From NCBI RefSeq assembly GCF_015350795.1, contig NZ_JADKSH010000004.1:62001-126000 (forward strand): a stretch of DNA of 64,000 nt. Direction: 5' to 3'. The position numbers and the translations under genes were made by a program. Below the pieces are notes generated by a model. It was given only the letters and a program-made list of their open reading frames with translations, made no database searches and was not told the origin of the DNA. The stretch comes from Microbacterium sp. VKM Ac-2870. GTDB taxonomy: Bacteria > Actinomycetota > Actinomycetes > Actinomycetales > Microbacteriaceae. Below are positions 25,068-36,872 of this stretch, in pieces (position 1 is the stretch's first letter; the number at the start of each line of letters is the position of its first letter).

Positions 25068-27230
25068 TCAGAAGCCCGGGAGAAGGCTCACGACGAGGTC
25101 GATGAGCTTGATGCCGATGAACGGGGCGATCACGCCGCCCAGTCCGTAGATGAGGAGGTTGCGGCCGAGGATCTGCGACGCGCTGGCCGGCCGGTAAGCG
25201 ACACCCTTCAGGGCGAGCGGGATCAGCACGACGATGATGATCGCGTTGAAGATGATCGCGCTCGTCACCGCCGACGCCGGCGAATGCAGCTGCATGAGGT
25301 TCAGCGCCGCGAGTCCGGGGAAGACCCCCATGAACATCGCCGGGATGATCGCGAAGTACTTCGCGATGTCGTTGGCGAGGGAGAACGTGGTCAGGGCGCC
25401 GCGGGTGATGAGCAACTGCTTGCCGATGCGCACGATGTCGATGAGCTTGGTCGGGTCGCTGTCGAGGTCGACCATGTTGCCGGCCTCCTTCGCGGCCGAC
25501 GTGCCCGTGTTCATCGCGACGCCGACATCGGCCTGGGCGAGCGCGGGGGCGTCATTGGTGCCGTCGCCGGTCATCGCGACGAGGGCACCGCCGGCCTGCT
25601 CGCGCTGGATGAGCGCCAGCTTGTCTTCGGGTGTCGCCTCGGCGAGGAAGTCGTCCACGCCTGCCTCGGCGGCGATGGCGCGCGCCGTCAGCGGGTTGTC
25701 GCCCGTGATCATGACGGTGCGGATGCCCATCGCGCGCAGCTGGGTGAACCGCTCTGCGAGCCCCTCCTTGACGACGTCCTTCAGGTGCACGACGCCCTGC
25801 AGGCGCGCGCCGCCGGCATCGCGCACGGCGACGACGAGCGGCGTGCCGCCCGACTGCGACACCGCTTCGACATCGGTGAGCAGCGCCTCGCGGGTGGATG
25901 CCGCGACGGGCCCGGCCTGCTCCATCCAGGCGAGTACCGCGCTGCCGGCGCCCTTGCGGATCTGCGTGCCGTCGGCCAGGTCGAGCCCGCTCATGCGGGT
26001 CTGTGCGGTGAAGGGGACCGCGACGGCATCCGCGGGGGCCGTGACCTGCACGCCGCGGACCGCGGCGAGCTCGACGATCGAGACGCCCTCGGGCGTCGGG
26101 TCGGACAGCGACGATAGGGCGGCGGTCGACGCGAGGTCGTTCTCGTCGACGCCCGGCAGGGGCAGGAACGCCGACGCGCGACGGTTGCCGTAGGTGATGG
26201 TGCCGGTCTTGTCGAGCAGCAGCGTGGTCACGTCGCCGGCGGCTTCGACAGCGCGCCCCGACATGGCGAGCACATTGTGCTGCACGAGGCGGTCCATTCC
26301 GGCGATGCCGATCGCCGACAGCAGCGCGCCGATCGTTGTCGGGATGAGGCAGACGAGCAGGGCGATCAGAACGGGGATGCTGACCGGGCTTGCCGCGTAC
26401 GACGCAATCGGGTTGAGCGTCAGCACGACGATCACGAACACGATCGACAGGCTCGCCAGCAGGATGCCGAGGGCGATCTCGTTGGGCGTGCGCTGACGGT
26501 TCGCGCCCTCGACGAGAGCGATCATCCGGTCGACGAAGGTCTGGCCGGGCTGCGATGTGATGCGCACGACGATGCGGTCGCTGAGTACGCGCGTGCCGCC
26601 GGTGACCGCGCTGCGGTCGCCACCCGACTCGCGCACCACGGGAGCCGATTCGCCGGTGATCGCAGACTCGTCGACCGTGGCGATGCCCCAGATGACGTCG
26701 CCGTCGCCCGGTACGAGCTCACCGGCCGAGACGACGACCACGTCGTCGAGCGAGAGCTCCGACGAGGCGATGTCTTCGGTGGCGGCGGAGGTGGCCGCGG
26801 CATCCGCCGACGCGTCGTAGCCCTGCACCCGGTGCGCGATCGTGGCGGTGCGCGTGGTGCGCAGGGCCTGCGCCTGGGCCTTGCCGCGGCCTTCGGCCAC
26901 CGACTCGGCCAGGTTGGCGAACAGCACGGTGAGCCAGAGCCAGACGGCGATGCCCCACGTGAAGCCGGCGGGAACGGGGGTGCCGCCCGAGCTCTGCGGG
27001 CCGCCGAGGAACGGTTCGGCGACCGCGATGGCGGTTGTGAGGGCCGCGCCCACCCACACGAGGAACATGACGGGGCTGCGCCACAGCTCGGCGGGATTGA
27101 GCTTGCGAAGGGCGCCGGGAAGGGCGGTGACCAGCTGCGCCCACCCGAAGGCGCGGCGGGCGGCGGGAGCCGACGAGGTGGTGTCGTCCTCGGCGGAGGG
27201 ACGGTCGATGACCGGGGCGGTCGTGTTCAT
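25068..27230 (-). CDS. kdpB: KdpB, catalytic P-type ATPase subunit
   Basis: 720 aa from the ATG at 27230, two bases after the kdpA stop. Long extra in-frame sequence upstream is inside kdpA and not coding. P-type motifs: TGES in the actuator domain, phosphorylation motif DKTGT (about 310), [18 protein letters not shown] hinge. It hydrolyses ATP to drive K+ uptake through KdpA. N-terminal 35 residues are Ser/Ala/Pro-rich and cytoplasmic. Confidence 0.97.
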   Translation of the reverse strand: MNTTAPVIDRPSAEDDTTSSAPAARRAFGWAQLVTALPGALRKLNPAELWRSPVMFLVWVGAALTTAIAVAEPFLGGPQSSGGTPVPAGFTWGIAVWLWLTVLFANLAESVAEGRGKAQAQALRTTRTATIAHRVQGYDASADAAATSAATEDIASSELSLDDVVVVSAGELVPGDGDVIWGIATVDESAITGESAPVVRESGGDRSAVTGGTRVLSDRIVVRITSQPGQTFVDRMIALVEGANRQRTPNEIALGILLASLSIVFVIVVLTLNPIASYAASPVSIPVLIALLVCLIPTTIGALLSAIGIAGMDRLVQHNVLAMSGRAVEAAGDVTTLLLDKTGTITYGNRRASAFLPLPGVDENDLASTAALSSLSDPTPEGVSIVELAAVRGVQVTAPADAVAVPFTAQTRMSGLDLADGTQIRKGAGSAVLAWMEQAGPVAASTREALLTDVEAVSQSGGTPLVVAVRDAGGARLQGVVHLKDVVKEGLAERFTQLRAMGIRTVMITGDNPLTARAIAAEAGVDDFLAEATPEDKLALIQREQAGGALVAMTGDGTNDAPALAQADVGVAMNTGTSAAKEAGNMVDLDSDPTKLIDIVRIGKQLLITRGALTTFSLANDIAKYFAIIPAMFMGVFPGLAALNLMQLHSPASAVTSAIIFNAIIIVVLIPLALKGVAYRPASASQILGRNLLIYGLGGVIAPFIGIKLIDLVVSLLPGF

Positions 27231-27232
27231 GA

Positions 27233-28921
27233 TCAGGAAAGACCTTCTGCCAGGGGACCCAGCGCGAGAACGGGGAAATAGGTGAGTGCCGAGATCACGA
27301 TCGTGACGACGACGAGCAGGCCGACGAACTGCGGGCGATGCGTGGGCAGGGTGCCCGCCGTCGACGGAACACGCTGCTGCGCGGCGAGGGAGCCCGCCAG
27401 GGCGAGCACCAGCACGATCGGCACGAAGCGCCCGAGGAGCATGACGACACCGAGCGCGGTGTTCAGCCACGGCGTGTTGGCGGTGAGGCCCGCGAAGGCC
27501 GAACCGTTGTTGTTGGCCGCCGACGTGAAGGCGTAGAGCACTTCGCTCATCCCGTGGATGCCGGGGTTCAGGATCGACGTCGCCTCGACGTCGGCCCGCA
27601 CAGCGGGGATGCCGAAGCTCAGCGCCGTGCCGGCCAGAGCCAGGGTGGGCGTGACGAGGATGTACAGGCTCGCGAGCTTGATCTGCGTGGGGCCGATCTT
27701 CTTGCCGAGATATTCCGGTGTGCGCCCGACCAGCAGGCCGCCCACGAACACCGCGATGATCGCGAGCACGAGCATGCCGTACAGGCCCGAGCCGACGCCG
27801 CCGGGAGCCACCTCGCCGAGCATCATGTTGACCATCGGGATCATCCCGCCGCCCGCGGTGAACGAGTCGTGCATGGAGTTGACGGCGCCGGTCGACGTCA
27901 GGGTCGTCACGGCGGCGTAGAGCGCGGAACCGATGATGCCGAAGCGTTGCTCCTTGCCTTCCATCGCACCACCCGCGAGCTGCGGGGCGGTGCCGTGGCC
28001 GATGACTTCGAGGGCGCTGACCGCGGCGATCGACGCGATCGCGAGGGTCGACATGACCGCGAGGATCGCGTAGCCCTGGCGGTTGTCGCCGACCATGCGC
28101 CCGAATGTGCGAGGCAGAGCGATGGGGATCACGAGGATCAGCAGCAGCTGGAAGAGGTTCGTCCACGGGGTGGGGTTCTCGAACGGGTGGGCGGAGTTGG
28201 CGTTGAAGAAACCGCCACCGTTGGTGCCGAGCATCTTGATCGCCTCTTGCGAAGCGACCGGGCCGCCCGGGATCGACTGCGTCGCACCGGCGAGGGTATG
28301 CGCGTCGACGAAGCCATTGATGTTCTGGATCACGCCGCCCGCCAGCAGCACGATGGCCGCCACGACGGCCATCGGCAGCAGCAGACGCCCCGTACCGCGG
28401 ACGAGGTCGACCCAGAAGTTGCCGATCGTGCGCCCGCCACGCCGCGCGAAGCCGCGCACCAGCGCGATGGCGACCGCGATGCCGACGGCGGCCGAGACGA
28501 AGTTCTGCACCGTCAGGCCGGCGAGCTGCACGAGATAGCCCATGACCGCTTCGGGGGAGTACGACTGCCAGTTGGTGTTGGTGACGAAGGATGCCGCGGT
28601 GTTGAACGCGAGACCTTCGGGCACGGCCGGCAGGCCCAGCGATGCGGGAAGCAACGCCTGCAGCCGCTGGAGGGCGTAGACGAACAGCACGCCCATGAGT
28701 GAGAAGGCGAGGACGCCGCGGGTGTAGGCCTGCCAGGTCTGCTCCGCACGGGGATCGACACCGATGAGGCGGTAGACGAGGCGCTCCGGGGCGGCATCCT
28801 TCTCGCTCGTGAAGATGCGGAAGATGAGGTCGCCGACGGGACGGTAGAGCAGCGCGAGCAGCAGGACCAGGGTGGAGATCTGGAGGACGCCGAACCAGAT
28901 GTCGGCGGTGTCGACGCCCAT
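27233..28921 (-). CDS. kdpA: KdpA, K+-channel-like subunit
   Basis: 562 aa from the ATG at 28921, which overlaps the kdpF stop by one base (TGATG). About ten membrane segments; selectivity-loop segments include [53 protein letters not shown] and [15 protein letters not shown]. It binds and passes K+ in the KdpFABC complex. Confidence 0.97.
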   Translation of the reverse strand: MGVDTADIWFGVLQISTLVLLLALLYRPVGDLIFRIFTSEKDAAPERLVYRLIGVDPRAEQTWQAYTRGVLAFSLMGVLFVYALQRLQALLPASLGLPAVPEGLAFNTAASFVTNTNWQSYSPEAVMGYLVQLAGLTVQNFVSAAVGIAVAIALVRGFARRGGRTIGNFWVDLVRGTGRLLLPMAVVAAIVLLAGGVIQNINGFVDAHTLAGATQSIPGGPVASQEAIKMLGTNGGGFFNANSAHPFENPTPWTNLFQLLLILVIPIALPRTFGRMVGDNRQGYAILAVMSTLAIASIAAVSALEVIGHGTAPQLAGGAMEGKEQRFGIIGSALYAAVTTLTSTGAVNSMHDSFTAGGGMIPMVNMMLGEVAPGGVGSGLYGMLVLAIIAVFVGGLLVGRTPEYLGKKIGPTQIKLASLYILVTPTLALAGTALSFGIPAVRADVEATSILNPGIHGMSEVLYAFTSAANNNGSAFAGLTANTPWLNTALGVVMLLGRFVPIVLVLALAGSLAAQQRVPSTAGTLPTHRPQFVGLLVVVTIVISALTYFPVLALGPLAEGLS

Positions 28922-29010
28922 CAGAAGCGCTCCGGCTTCACGAGGGCGATGACGAGGTAGACGACGCTGGCGATGCCGAGCACGGCGCCGATGATCGAGA
29001 AGACGTCCAT
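28921..29010 (-). CDS. kdpF: KdpF, small stabilising membrane subunit
   Basis: 29 aa, [19 protein letters not shown] then [10 protein letters not shown]: a single membrane helix ending in the PE(R/K)F tail that marks KdpF. One-base overlaps join it to kdpA downstream and to a 27-codon frame upstream. It stabilises the complex. Confidence 0.93.
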   Translation of the reverse strand: MDVFSIIGAVLGIASVVYLVIALVKPERF

Positions 29011-29093
29011 CAGAGTCGCTCCGCCCCCTTCGCAACGAGGGCGACGATCGCGAACACCGCGATCGTCACGACGACGTAGATCACATCGAGCAC
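29010..29093 (-). CDS. 27-aa membrane peptide upstream of kdpF
   Basis: A GTG at 29093 with GGAG upstream opens a 27-codon frame reading [20 protein letters not shown] then AKGAERL, one membrane helix. Its stop overlaps the kdpF ATG (TGATG), the same coupling seen between kdpF and kdpA. Size and tail resemble a second KdpF-like subunit or a leader peptide. It is too short for normal gene calling, and its role is unknown. Confidence 0.65.
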   Translation of the reverse strand: MLDVIYVVVTIAVFAIVALVAKGAERL

Positions 29094-29298
29094 AGCAACT
29101 CCAGGAGACTGACCGCACGCCGGATCGAACCGGGCCTCTCGGCGGGCGCCCACGATGGGCACGGCTCCGATCCAACTCCCGCGATACGACCGTTTCTGCG
29201 GTCCTTACGCTTTCCCTACGGGGGTGGCCACAGTCCTCACGGCTCGCTCACGGGGTTCTGCGTTTCGACGCGCTGCGCCGGCTCGAAACGCGCGGCGC
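29094..29298 (-). promoter_or_regulatory. kdp promoter region with inverted repeat
   Basis: This gap holds the leader and promoter for the kdp operon. An inverted repeat GACCG-N6-CGGTC (29188-29203) lies about 100 bp before the first small frame and is a candidate KdpE site. No recognisable riboswitch fold was seen. Confidence 0.4.
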
Positions 29299-30702
<1,404 letters not shown>

Positions 30703-30789
30703 AGCCGCAGATTACCCCGCTCACCCGACCGGCTCCTGCCGCAGCAGTCTCCGAGCCTGTTGAATGGCCCGGAGTGGAACAATGGAGCC

Positions 30790-31116
30790 ATGAGCCCTTC
30801 CGCCGCGCACCGCATCGAGACCGCCTACGTGCGGCGTAGCCCGCGGTACACGGTGTTCCTGGTCGGGGGTGCTGCCCTCGGCATCCTCGCCGCCCTCGTG
30901 CTCACCTTCGGCTTCAACGGCAGCGAGAACGTGAGCGCCAGCACCGGTGTCTCGTACTCGACCACGCAGGTCTTCGGCTTCGTGTGCCTGTTCGCCATCC
31001 CGATCGGTGTCGCGATCGGCGGCGTCGTCGCGCTCGTGATCGACCGCGCCCTCGCACGGCGCACCCGCGAGGTGCGCGTCGACCGCGAGATCATCACCGT
31101 CGACGACGCCGAGTAG
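30790..31116 (+). CDS. Small two-helix membrane protein
   Basis: 108 aa with GGAG before the ATG at 30790. Two membrane helices: YTVFLVGGAALGILAALVLTF (about 20-40) and VFGFVCLFAIPIGVAIGGVV (about 64-83), then a basic Arg-rich cytoplasmic tail. Similar small proteins are widespread in Microbacteriaceae, and function is unknown. Divergent from ndh. Confidence 0.8.
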   Translation: MSPSAAHRIETAYVRRSPRYTVFLVGGAALGILAALVLTFGFNGSENVSASTGVSYSTTQVFGFVCLFAIPIGVAIGGVVALVIDRALARRTREVRVDREIITVDDAE

Positions 31117-31138
31117 TCCTCCGTCGCTGCGCCCGGTA

Positions 31139-31203
31139 ACAGGCGATCTGCCGGGGACAGGAAGATTCGCGACGGGTTCGCCTGTGTCCGGGCGATCGCC
31201 TGT
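31139..31203. repeat. Long imperfect inverted repeat (REP-like or bidirectional terminator)
   Basis: A 23-nt arm (31139-31161) pairs with 31181-31203 at 19 of 23 positions around a 19-nt loop; outer arms read ACAGGCGATC and GATCGCCTGT. It lies between convergent genes, the expected place for a shared terminator or a dispersed REP-type element. Confidence 0.6.
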
Positions 31204-31237
31204 CGTCGGGCGGCGGACGCCCCGAAGGATGCCGCAG

Positions 31238-31849
31238 TCACGCGATGTCCGCGATGATCGGACCGATCGCCGCATCGAACTCGGCGATGTCGCCGCGCAG
31301 TCCGTCGGTCACCGCGACCGTCAGGGCGCCGATCCACCACACGCCGCGTTGGGTGAACGGCAGCACCTGCACGTTCAGCTCGAACGAGTGCGCCCGGCGC
31401 CCGACGACGCGTTCATGCTCCGCGATGGCACTCGCGTAGGCGCGATACGACGCGCCGCTGCCCACGCTCGCCCGGTAGCGTTCGTTTGCGGTGCGGGCGT
31501 ACGCGACGGCATCCGCCGCGTGCGGCTCGATAGACGCCTGCAGCGCGGCGAAGCCCTCGACCGGGAGCGCCACATACGTCTCGAAGCCGTCGATCAGCTC
31601 CAGGGGCACGGGGGAGGGGTTGGCCTGCGGCTCGACCGTCAGGTCCCAGTACGCGCGCCATTGCCGTTCGATCGACGACCGGTCGTCGTACTCGCCGGCC
31701 GTCGTGGCAGGCGTCGGCGCGATCGCCCGAAGATGCGGCAGCTCTTCCGGAAACCGGGTGCCGAGCACGTGGCGCAGATACAGGGCGACGAGCACCGGCA
31801 GGCTCGCGTCTTCGCGGATGATCCACTCCGGTCCCGCCGCGGCTGCCAT
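31238..31849 (-). CDS. Hypothetical protein, 203 aa
   Basis: A soluble protein with no membrane segment and no motif I recognise. Features include ERQWRAYWDL near residue 62 and a C-terminal LNVQVLPFTQRGVWWIGALTV-type strand run. Coding is supported by length, codon pattern and a clean gap to purM. Alternative functions cannot be offered. Confidence 0.75.
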   Translation of the reverse strand: MAAAAGPEWIIREDASLPVLVALYLRHVLGTRFPEELPHLRAIAPTPATTAGEYDDRSSIERQWRAYWDLTVEPQANPSPVPLELIDGFETYVALPVEGFAALQASIEPHAADAVAYARTANERYRASVGSGASYRAYASAIAEHERVVGRRAHSFELNVQVLPFTQRGVWWIGALTVAVTDGLRGDIAEFDAAIGPIIADIA

Positions 31850-31953
31850 GTCGCCATCCTAGGCAAGCGCGTTCCGCGGGCGACAGGGTGGCGTCCGCGA
31901 TGGCGCGAGCACGATCGGTCCGCGACCGTCGAGGCTGCCGCTAGGCTGTTCGC

Positions 31954-33066
31954 GTGGCAGAAGCCCCACAGAATCCCTATTCCGAAGCCGGCGTCGACAC
32001 TGCGGCGGGCGATCTCGCCGTCGAACTGATGAAGTCGGCCGTTCGTCGTACGCATGGACCCGAGGTCTGGGGCGGTGTAGGCGGGTTCGCCGGCCTGTTC
32101 GACGCCTCCGCGCTCCGGGCCTACACGCAGCCGTTGCTCGCCACCTCGACCGACGGCGTCGGCACGAAGGTCGCGATCGCTCAGGCGATCGACAAGCACG
32201 ACACGATCGGCCAGGACCTCGTCGGCATGGTCGTCGACGACATCGTGGTGGTAGGCGCGAAGCCGCTCTTCATGACCGACTACATCGCCTGCGGCAAGGT
32301 CTTCCCCGAGCGCATCGCCGATATCGTTCGCGGCATCGCATTCGGGTGCGAGCAGACCGGCACCGCTCTCGTGGGCGGCGAGACCGCCGAGCACCCGGGC
32401 CTGCTCGGCATCAACGACTACGACGTGGCGGGTGCGGCGACCGGTGCCGTCGAGGCCGGTGACGTCCTCGGCGCGGAGCGCGTGCAGACCGGTGATGTGG
32501 TGCTGGCCCTGGCATCCAGCGGCCCCCACTCCAACGGGTACTCGCTCATCCGACACATCGTGGCCGGCAAGGGCGTCAACTACGGTGCGCACGCGGCGGA
32601 GTTCGGGCGTACGTGGGGCGAGGAGCTGCTCGAGCCGACGCGCCTGTACACGCTGCCCCTGCTGAACCTCCTCACTCAGCTGCCGGGCGCGGTGCACGCG
32701 CTCAGCCACGTCACCGGCGGCGGCATCGCCGCCAACCTGGCCCGCGTGCTGCCTCCGCACGCGTGGGTCGAGGTCGACCGCTCGACGTGGTCGCCCACCC
32801 CGGTCTTCCGCGTGCTCGCCGATCTCGGCGGCCTGCGCCTGGAAGACACCGAAGGCACCTGGAATCTCGGCGTCGGCTTCGTGGCCGTCGTCTCGGCCGA
32901 TCAGGCGGATGCCGCGGCATCCCTTCTGTCGGACATCGGCATCGCGACCTGGCAGGTCGGCGTCGTGCGCGACGGCGCCCGGCCAGACGGACAGTTCGAG
33001 CAGGGTGCCAAGGGCGTCGACGGCGGAGCCGTGCGCCTGGTCGGCGCATACTCATCCGCCGTCTAG
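31954..33066 (+). CDS. purM: Phosphoribosylformylglycinamidine cyclo-ligase (AIR synthetase)
   Basis: 370 aa. PurM signatures: STDGVGTKV (about 68-76), QDLVGMVVDDIVVVGAKPLFMTDYIACGK, GCEQTGTALVGGETAEHPG, SSGPHSNGYSLIR and ALSHVTGGGIAANLARVLP. It makes aminoimidazole ribonucleotide in purine synthesis, using ATP. The GTG start lies 6 nt after a TAGGCT -10 box (31942-31947), so the mRNA is probably leaderless. purF follows after 27 bp. Confidence 0.97.
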   Translation: MAEAPQNPYSEAGVDTAAGDLAVELMKSAVRRTHGPEVWGGVGGFAGLFDASALRAYTQPLLATSTDGVGTKVAIAQAIDKHDTIGQDLVGMVVDDIVVVGAKPLFMTDYIACGKVFPERIADIVRGIAFGCEQTGTALVGGETAEHPGLLGINDYDVAGAATGAVEAGDVLGAERVQTGDVVLALASSGPHSNGYSLIRHIVAGKGVNYGAHAAEFGRTWGEELLEPTRLYTLPLLNLLTQLPGAVHALSHVTGGGIAANLARVLPPHAWVEVDRSTWSPTPVFRVLADLGGLRLEDTEGTWNLGVGFVAVVSADQADAAASLLSDIGIATWQVGVVRDGARPDGQFEQGAKGVDGGAVRLVGAYSSAV

Positions 33067-33093
33067 GCGCAGAAACGGATCGAGCAACACCAT

Positions 33094-34575
33094 ATGTGCG
33101 GAATCGTCGGCGTCGTCGGACAGGGCCGGGTCAACCAGGACATCTACGACTCGCTCCTGCTGCTGCAGCACCGCGGTCAGGACTCCACCGGCATCGCCAC
33201 AGCCGAGTCGAACGGCGTCTTCCACCTGTTCAAGGCCAAGGGGCAGGTGCGCGAGGCGTTCCGCACGCGCGACATGCGCGCCCTCCTCGGTGAGATCGGG
33301 CTCGGCCACGTGCGGTACGCCACCAAGGGCACCGCGTCGAGCGAAGAAGAAGCGCAGCCGTTCTATGTGAACGCCCCGTACGGCATCGTGCTGGTGCACA
33401 ACGGCAACCTCACCAACACGCGTGAGCTGACCGAAGAGCTGTTCAGCAAAGACCGCCGGCACCTGAACACGAGCTCCGACACCGAGCTGCTCGTCAACGT
33501 GCTGGCCAACGAGTTGCAGGCGTCGATCTCGGGACTCGAGCTCGATCCGGCGCAGATCTTCCAGGCCGTCACGCGGGTGCACGAGCGCGTCGAGGGCTCG
33601 TACGCGACCATCGCGTTGATCGCTGGCTACGGTCTGCTCGCGTTCCGCGACCCCTTCGGCATCCGCCCCCTCATCCTCGGCACGCGTCCCGCGCTGGATG
33701 CCGCAGGCACCCCGACGGGGCGCTATGAGTGGATCGTCGCGTCGGAGTCGCTCGTTCTCGAGAACGGCGGCTTCGAGGTCGTCCGCGATGTGGAGCCCGG
33801 CGAGGCCGTATTCATCGACCTGGACGGGCGCCTGCACACGCAGCAGTGCGCCGCGAACCCGCAGCTGGTGCCGTGCTCGTTCGAGTACGTGTATCTGGCG
33901 CGTCCCGACTCGATCATGAACGGCATCTCGGTGTACGAGGCCCGCCTGCGCATGGGTGAGCGCCTCGCCGACACCATCGCTAAGTACACCCCCAGCGGCA
34001 GCATCGACGTCGTCATGCCCATTCCCGACAGCTCACGGCCGGCGGCGATGCAGGTCGCACGAAAGCTCGGCATCGAGTACCGCGAGGGCTTCTACAAGAA
34101 CCGCTATGTCGGCCGGACGTTCATCATGCCCGGTCAGGCCGTGCGCAAGAAGAGCGTGCGCCAGAAGCTCAACGCCATGTCGAGCGAGTTCAAGGGCAAG
34201 AACGTGCTGCTCATCGACGACTCGATCGTGCGTGGGACGACCTCGAAAGAGATCATCCAGATGGCGCGCGATGCCGGGGCCAAGAGCGTGACCTTCGCGT
34301 CGGCCGCGCCGCCGGTACGCTTCCCGCACGTCTATGGCATCAACATGCCGTCGCGTCACGAGCTCGTCGCCCACGGCCGCACGATTCCCGAGATCGCCGA
34401 GGAGCTCGGTGCCGACTACATGGTCTACCAGGAGATCGACGACCTGAAGGCGGCGATCCTCGAGGGCGCCCCCGATGTCGAAGACCTCGACATGAGCTGC
34501 TTCGACGGCCGGTACATCACCGGCACGGTGTCGGAGGAATACCTCGCCTGGGTCGAAGGCACCCAGGAGAGCTGA
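33094..34575 (+). CDS. purF: Amidophosphoribosyltransferase (PurF)
   Basis: 493 aa. The catalytic Cys2 is present directly after Met (MCGIVGVVG), so no propeptide is needed. The N-terminal glutaminase domain includes GHVRYATKG and NGNLTN. The C-terminal phosphoribosyltransferase domain has the PRPP motif VLLIDDSIVRGTTS (about 370-383). It commits PRPP to purine synthesis. Probably co-transcribed with purM. Confidence 0.97.
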   Translation: MCGIVGVVGQGRVNQDIYDSLLLLQHRGQDSTGIATAESNGVFHLFKAKGQVREAFRTRDMRALLGEIGLGHVRYATKGTASSEEEAQPFYVNAPYGIVLVHNGNLTNTRELTEELFSKDRRHLNTSSDTELLVNVLANELQASISGLELDPAQIFQAVTRVHERVEGSYATIALIAGYGLLAFRDPFGIRPLILGTRPALDAAGTPTGRYEWIVASESLVLENGGFEVVRDVEPGEAVFIDLDGRLHTQQCAANPQLVPCSFEYVYLARPDSIMNGISVYEARLRMGERLADTIAKYTPSGSIDVVMPIPDSSRPAAMQVARKLGIEYREGFYKNRYVGRTFIMPGQAVRKKSVRQKLNAMSSEFKGKNVLLIDDSIVRGTTSKEIIQMARDAGAKSVTFASAAPPVRFPHVYGINMPSRHELVAHGRTIPEIAEELGADYMVYQEIDDLKAAILEGAPDVEDLDMSCFDGRYITGTVSEEYLAWVEGTQES

Positions 34576-34645
34576 CCCGTCGCTCACCCCCGTTCGTTGA
34601 GCGCAGCGAGCCGTAACGTCCTGAGTCCCTCGTAGGCTTGGTCGA

Positions 34646-35899
34646 GTGACTGCTCCCCGCCCCCGTTCCCTCTGGCGGGGCCGCATGCTCGCGCTGGTCG
34701 GCGTCGTCTTCGTCGCGTTCTCGCTGCGTTCCGCGGTGGCCGCGCTGTCGCCGATCATCTCCGAGATCCAGGTCGATTTCCCCGTGCCCACCGGGATTCT
34801 GGGTCTCATCGGCATGGCTCCGCCGGTGTGTTTCGCGGTGTTCGGCATCGTCACGCCCGCGCTCGAGCGACGCTTCGGACTGGAGCGGCTGGCCGCGGCA
34901 TCCATGATCGTCGCCGCCGGGGCGCTGGTCGCGCGCGCGAACGCGGCCGACGCGGTGGGCCTGCTCATCGCGACGACGGTGCTGTTCGCGGCTGTCGGTG
35001 TGGGAAACGTGGTGCTGCCGCCCCTCATCAAGGCCTACTTCCCCGAGCGGATCGGCACGATGACGGCGGTGTACTCGTCGCTGCTGTCGGTGGCGGCGTT
35101 CCTGCCGCCGCTGGTCGCGGTGCCCGTGGCGGATGCCGCGGGCTGGCGATTCTCGCTGGGGATGTGGTCGGTGCTCGCCCTCGTCGCCGTCGTTCCGTGG
35201 GTGTCTCTCGTCGTGCGCTCGCGCATGCCGTCACCGGCGGACCCCGAGGTCGCGACCGGCGCGATCGAGATCGACGCACCCGCACCCGGTGTGCTCAGAC
35301 GCCTGCCTCGCCTGCCGCTGGCATGGGCGATCGCCGGCAGCTTCGGTGTCTCGGCGGCGAGCGTGTACGCCTGCTTCGCTTGGTTGCCGGTCGTTCTCGT
35401 CGACATCGCCGGCGTCTCGCATGCCCAAGCCGGCGCCCTGCTGTCGCTGTTCGGGGCCATGGGACTGCCCTGGTCGATCATCGTCCCGATCGTGATCACC
35501 CGGTGGCGTCGCGTCGGCGTGATCTACGCCGTCGCCCTCACCGCCGGAGTCGCCGGGGTGCTCGGAATGGTCCTCGCGCCCGCCGCTGCGACGGTGCTGT
35601 GGGTGGTGCTGCTCGGCGCCCCTCAGGCGCTCTTTCCCGCTGTGCTGGTGCTCATCCAGCTGCGTTCGCGCACCCACGAGGGCGCGGTGGCGTTGAGCGG
35701 CTTCGCCCAAAGCGTCGGCTACGCGATCGCGGCGCTGTTCCCGTTGATGTTCGCGGTCGTCCATGAGGCGACCGGGAGCTGGCAGCCGGTGCTGGTGGTC
35801 TTCGGCATCCTCTTCCTCGCGACCCTGCCGATCGGCCTGGTCGTCTCACGTCCGCGGACGATCGAGGACGAGTGGGAACGTCGCCACGGCGCGTGGTGA
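34646..35899 (+). CDS. MFS transporter, CynX/NimT-like
   Basis: 417 aa with about twelve membrane segments and the typical loop between halves (about 190-215, acidic). The N-terminal VAFSLRSAVAALSPIISEI and VGVGNVVLPPLIKAYFPERIGTMTAVYS segments resemble the CynX/NimT (2-nitroimidazole, cyanate) branch. Substrate unknown. GTG start 7 nt after TAGGCT (34633-34638), so likely leaderless. Confidence 0.88.
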   Translation: MTAPRPRSLWRGRMLALVGVVFVAFSLRSAVAALSPIISEIQVDFPVPTGILGLIGMAPPVCFAVFGIVTPALERRFGLERLAAASMIVAAGALVARANAADAVGLLIATTVLFAAVGVGNVVLPPLIKAYFPERIGTMTAVYSSLLSVAAFLPPLVAVPVADAAGWRFSLGMWSVLALVAVVPWVSLVVRSRMPSPADPEVATGAIEIDAPAPGVLRRLPRLPLAWAIAGSFGVSAASVYACFAWLPVVLVDIAGVSHAQAGALLSLFGAMGLPWSIIVPIVITRWRRVGVIYAVALTAGVAGVLGMVLAPAAATVLWVVLLGAPQALFPAVLVLIQLRSRTHEGAVALSGFAQSVGYAIAALFPLMFAVVHEATGSWQPVLVVFGILFLATLPIGLVVSRPRTIEDEWERRHGAW

Positions 35900-35941
35900 C
35901 GCGCACCGTTCACGGTCGACCGACGACGCAACGAACAGACG

Positions 35942-36121
35942 TCAGGCTGTTTCGAGCTCGTCCTCGTCGTCGGCATACTGATCTGCCCACTTGTCGACGT
36001 ACGGGTCTTCCTCGTGGTGTCCAAGCTCCTTTTCGAGCGCGGAGTAGTTCACGTTGTACGTGTCGTACTTCAGCTCGCGAGCGATCTTGGTGTGCTTCGC
36101 TTTCTGACGGCCACGCCCCAT
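35942..36121 (-). CDS. DUF3073 small protein
   Basis: 59 aa, GAGGGGG before the ATG at 36121. MGRGRQKAKHTKIARELKY then DTYNVNYSALEKEL is the conserved DUF3073 core, with a basic N-terminus and an acidic C-terminus. Found across actinobacteria, often next to purM/purF, as here. Function unknown; the basic start suggests nucleic acid or ribosome contact. Confidence 0.92.
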   Translation of the reverse strand: MGRGRQKAKHTKIARELKYDTYNVNYSALEKELGHHEEDPYVDKWADQYADDEDELETA

Positions 36122-36288
36122 GCGAGACCCCCTCATTTCTGAGTCACGGACGATGCGGTGTTCCGCACTTTGGTCCGGCGCATTCACGATGCGGTTGACG
36201 ATCCGGCATCTTGCCGGGAAGAGTAGCATTCAGAATAACACGGTGCCCTCGGCGCCTCTGCGGTGCGGGGGAGGACGGGAAGGGTGTC

Positions 36289-36804
36289 ATGACCGATATC
36301 GACGAGAATCCGGTCCCCCTGCGCGCGGTGATCGTCGGTGCGATTCCCGGCCAACCGCCGCGTGTCTTCAAGGAAGCGGCGCGTTACGCGAAACTCTTCG
36401 GCGCCCCGCTCATCGTGGCGCACGTGGATGTGACGAGGTTCGTCACCTACGAGGATCCCGACGGGTACGTGCATTCCGCGCCGATCGACGTCGACATCGC
36501 CGTGGGCGAGATGCAACTGAGGGCCGTGCAACACGATGCAGAGTCGGCGCTGGAGGGGGCGGGTGTCGAATGGACCGTCACCCAGCTCGTCGGTGACCCG
36601 GCCCTCGCCATCAAGCATCTGGCGGAGCGTGCGCAGGCTCGACTGATCGTGGTCGGCACCCGGCGGCGCGGACTCGGAGAGTCGATCCGCGAGTTCTTCA
36701 CGGGCTCGGTGGCGGCGCGCCTCGCCCACCGCCAGTCGCGCCCGATCCTGGTCGTGCCGCTGGAAGACCCGGTCGGCGACGACGAGGAACTCTGGCCTGC
36801 CTGA
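36289..36804 (+). CDS. Universal stress protein family
   Basis: 171 aa from the ATG at 36289. Single USP fold: strand LRAVIVGAIPGQPP, helix with AARYAKLFGAPLIVAHVDV, and an ATP-binding-like C-terminus IVVGTRRRGLGESIREFFTGSVAARLAHRQSRPILVV (GxxxxG pattern present). Stress-related, role unspecific. Confidence 0.88.
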   Translation: MTDIDENPVPLRAVIVGAIPGQPPRVFKEAARYAKLFGAPLIVAHVDVTRFVTYEDPDGYVHSAPIDVDIAVGEMQLRAVQHDAESALEGAGVEWTVTQLVGDPALAIKHLAERAQARLIVVGTRRRGLGESIREFFTGSVAARLAHRQSRPILVVPLEDPVGDDEELWPA

Positions 36805-36872
36805 CCCTTCACCGGCGTGCGCCGACCATTTCCGCCAGCGCCCACCAACCCCGCTCGCGGAACTGGGCGGGG

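Noticed and set aside
21786..26117. Open frame of over 1,400 codons on the plus strand
   Set aside because: It is antisense to kdpE, kdpD, kdpC and kdpB, which carry clear family motifs; its translation is Arg/Gly/Asp-rich with no domain.
29094..29298. c-di-AMP (ydaO) riboswitch before kdp
   Set aside because: I could not find the conserved core; only a short inverted repeat is supported.
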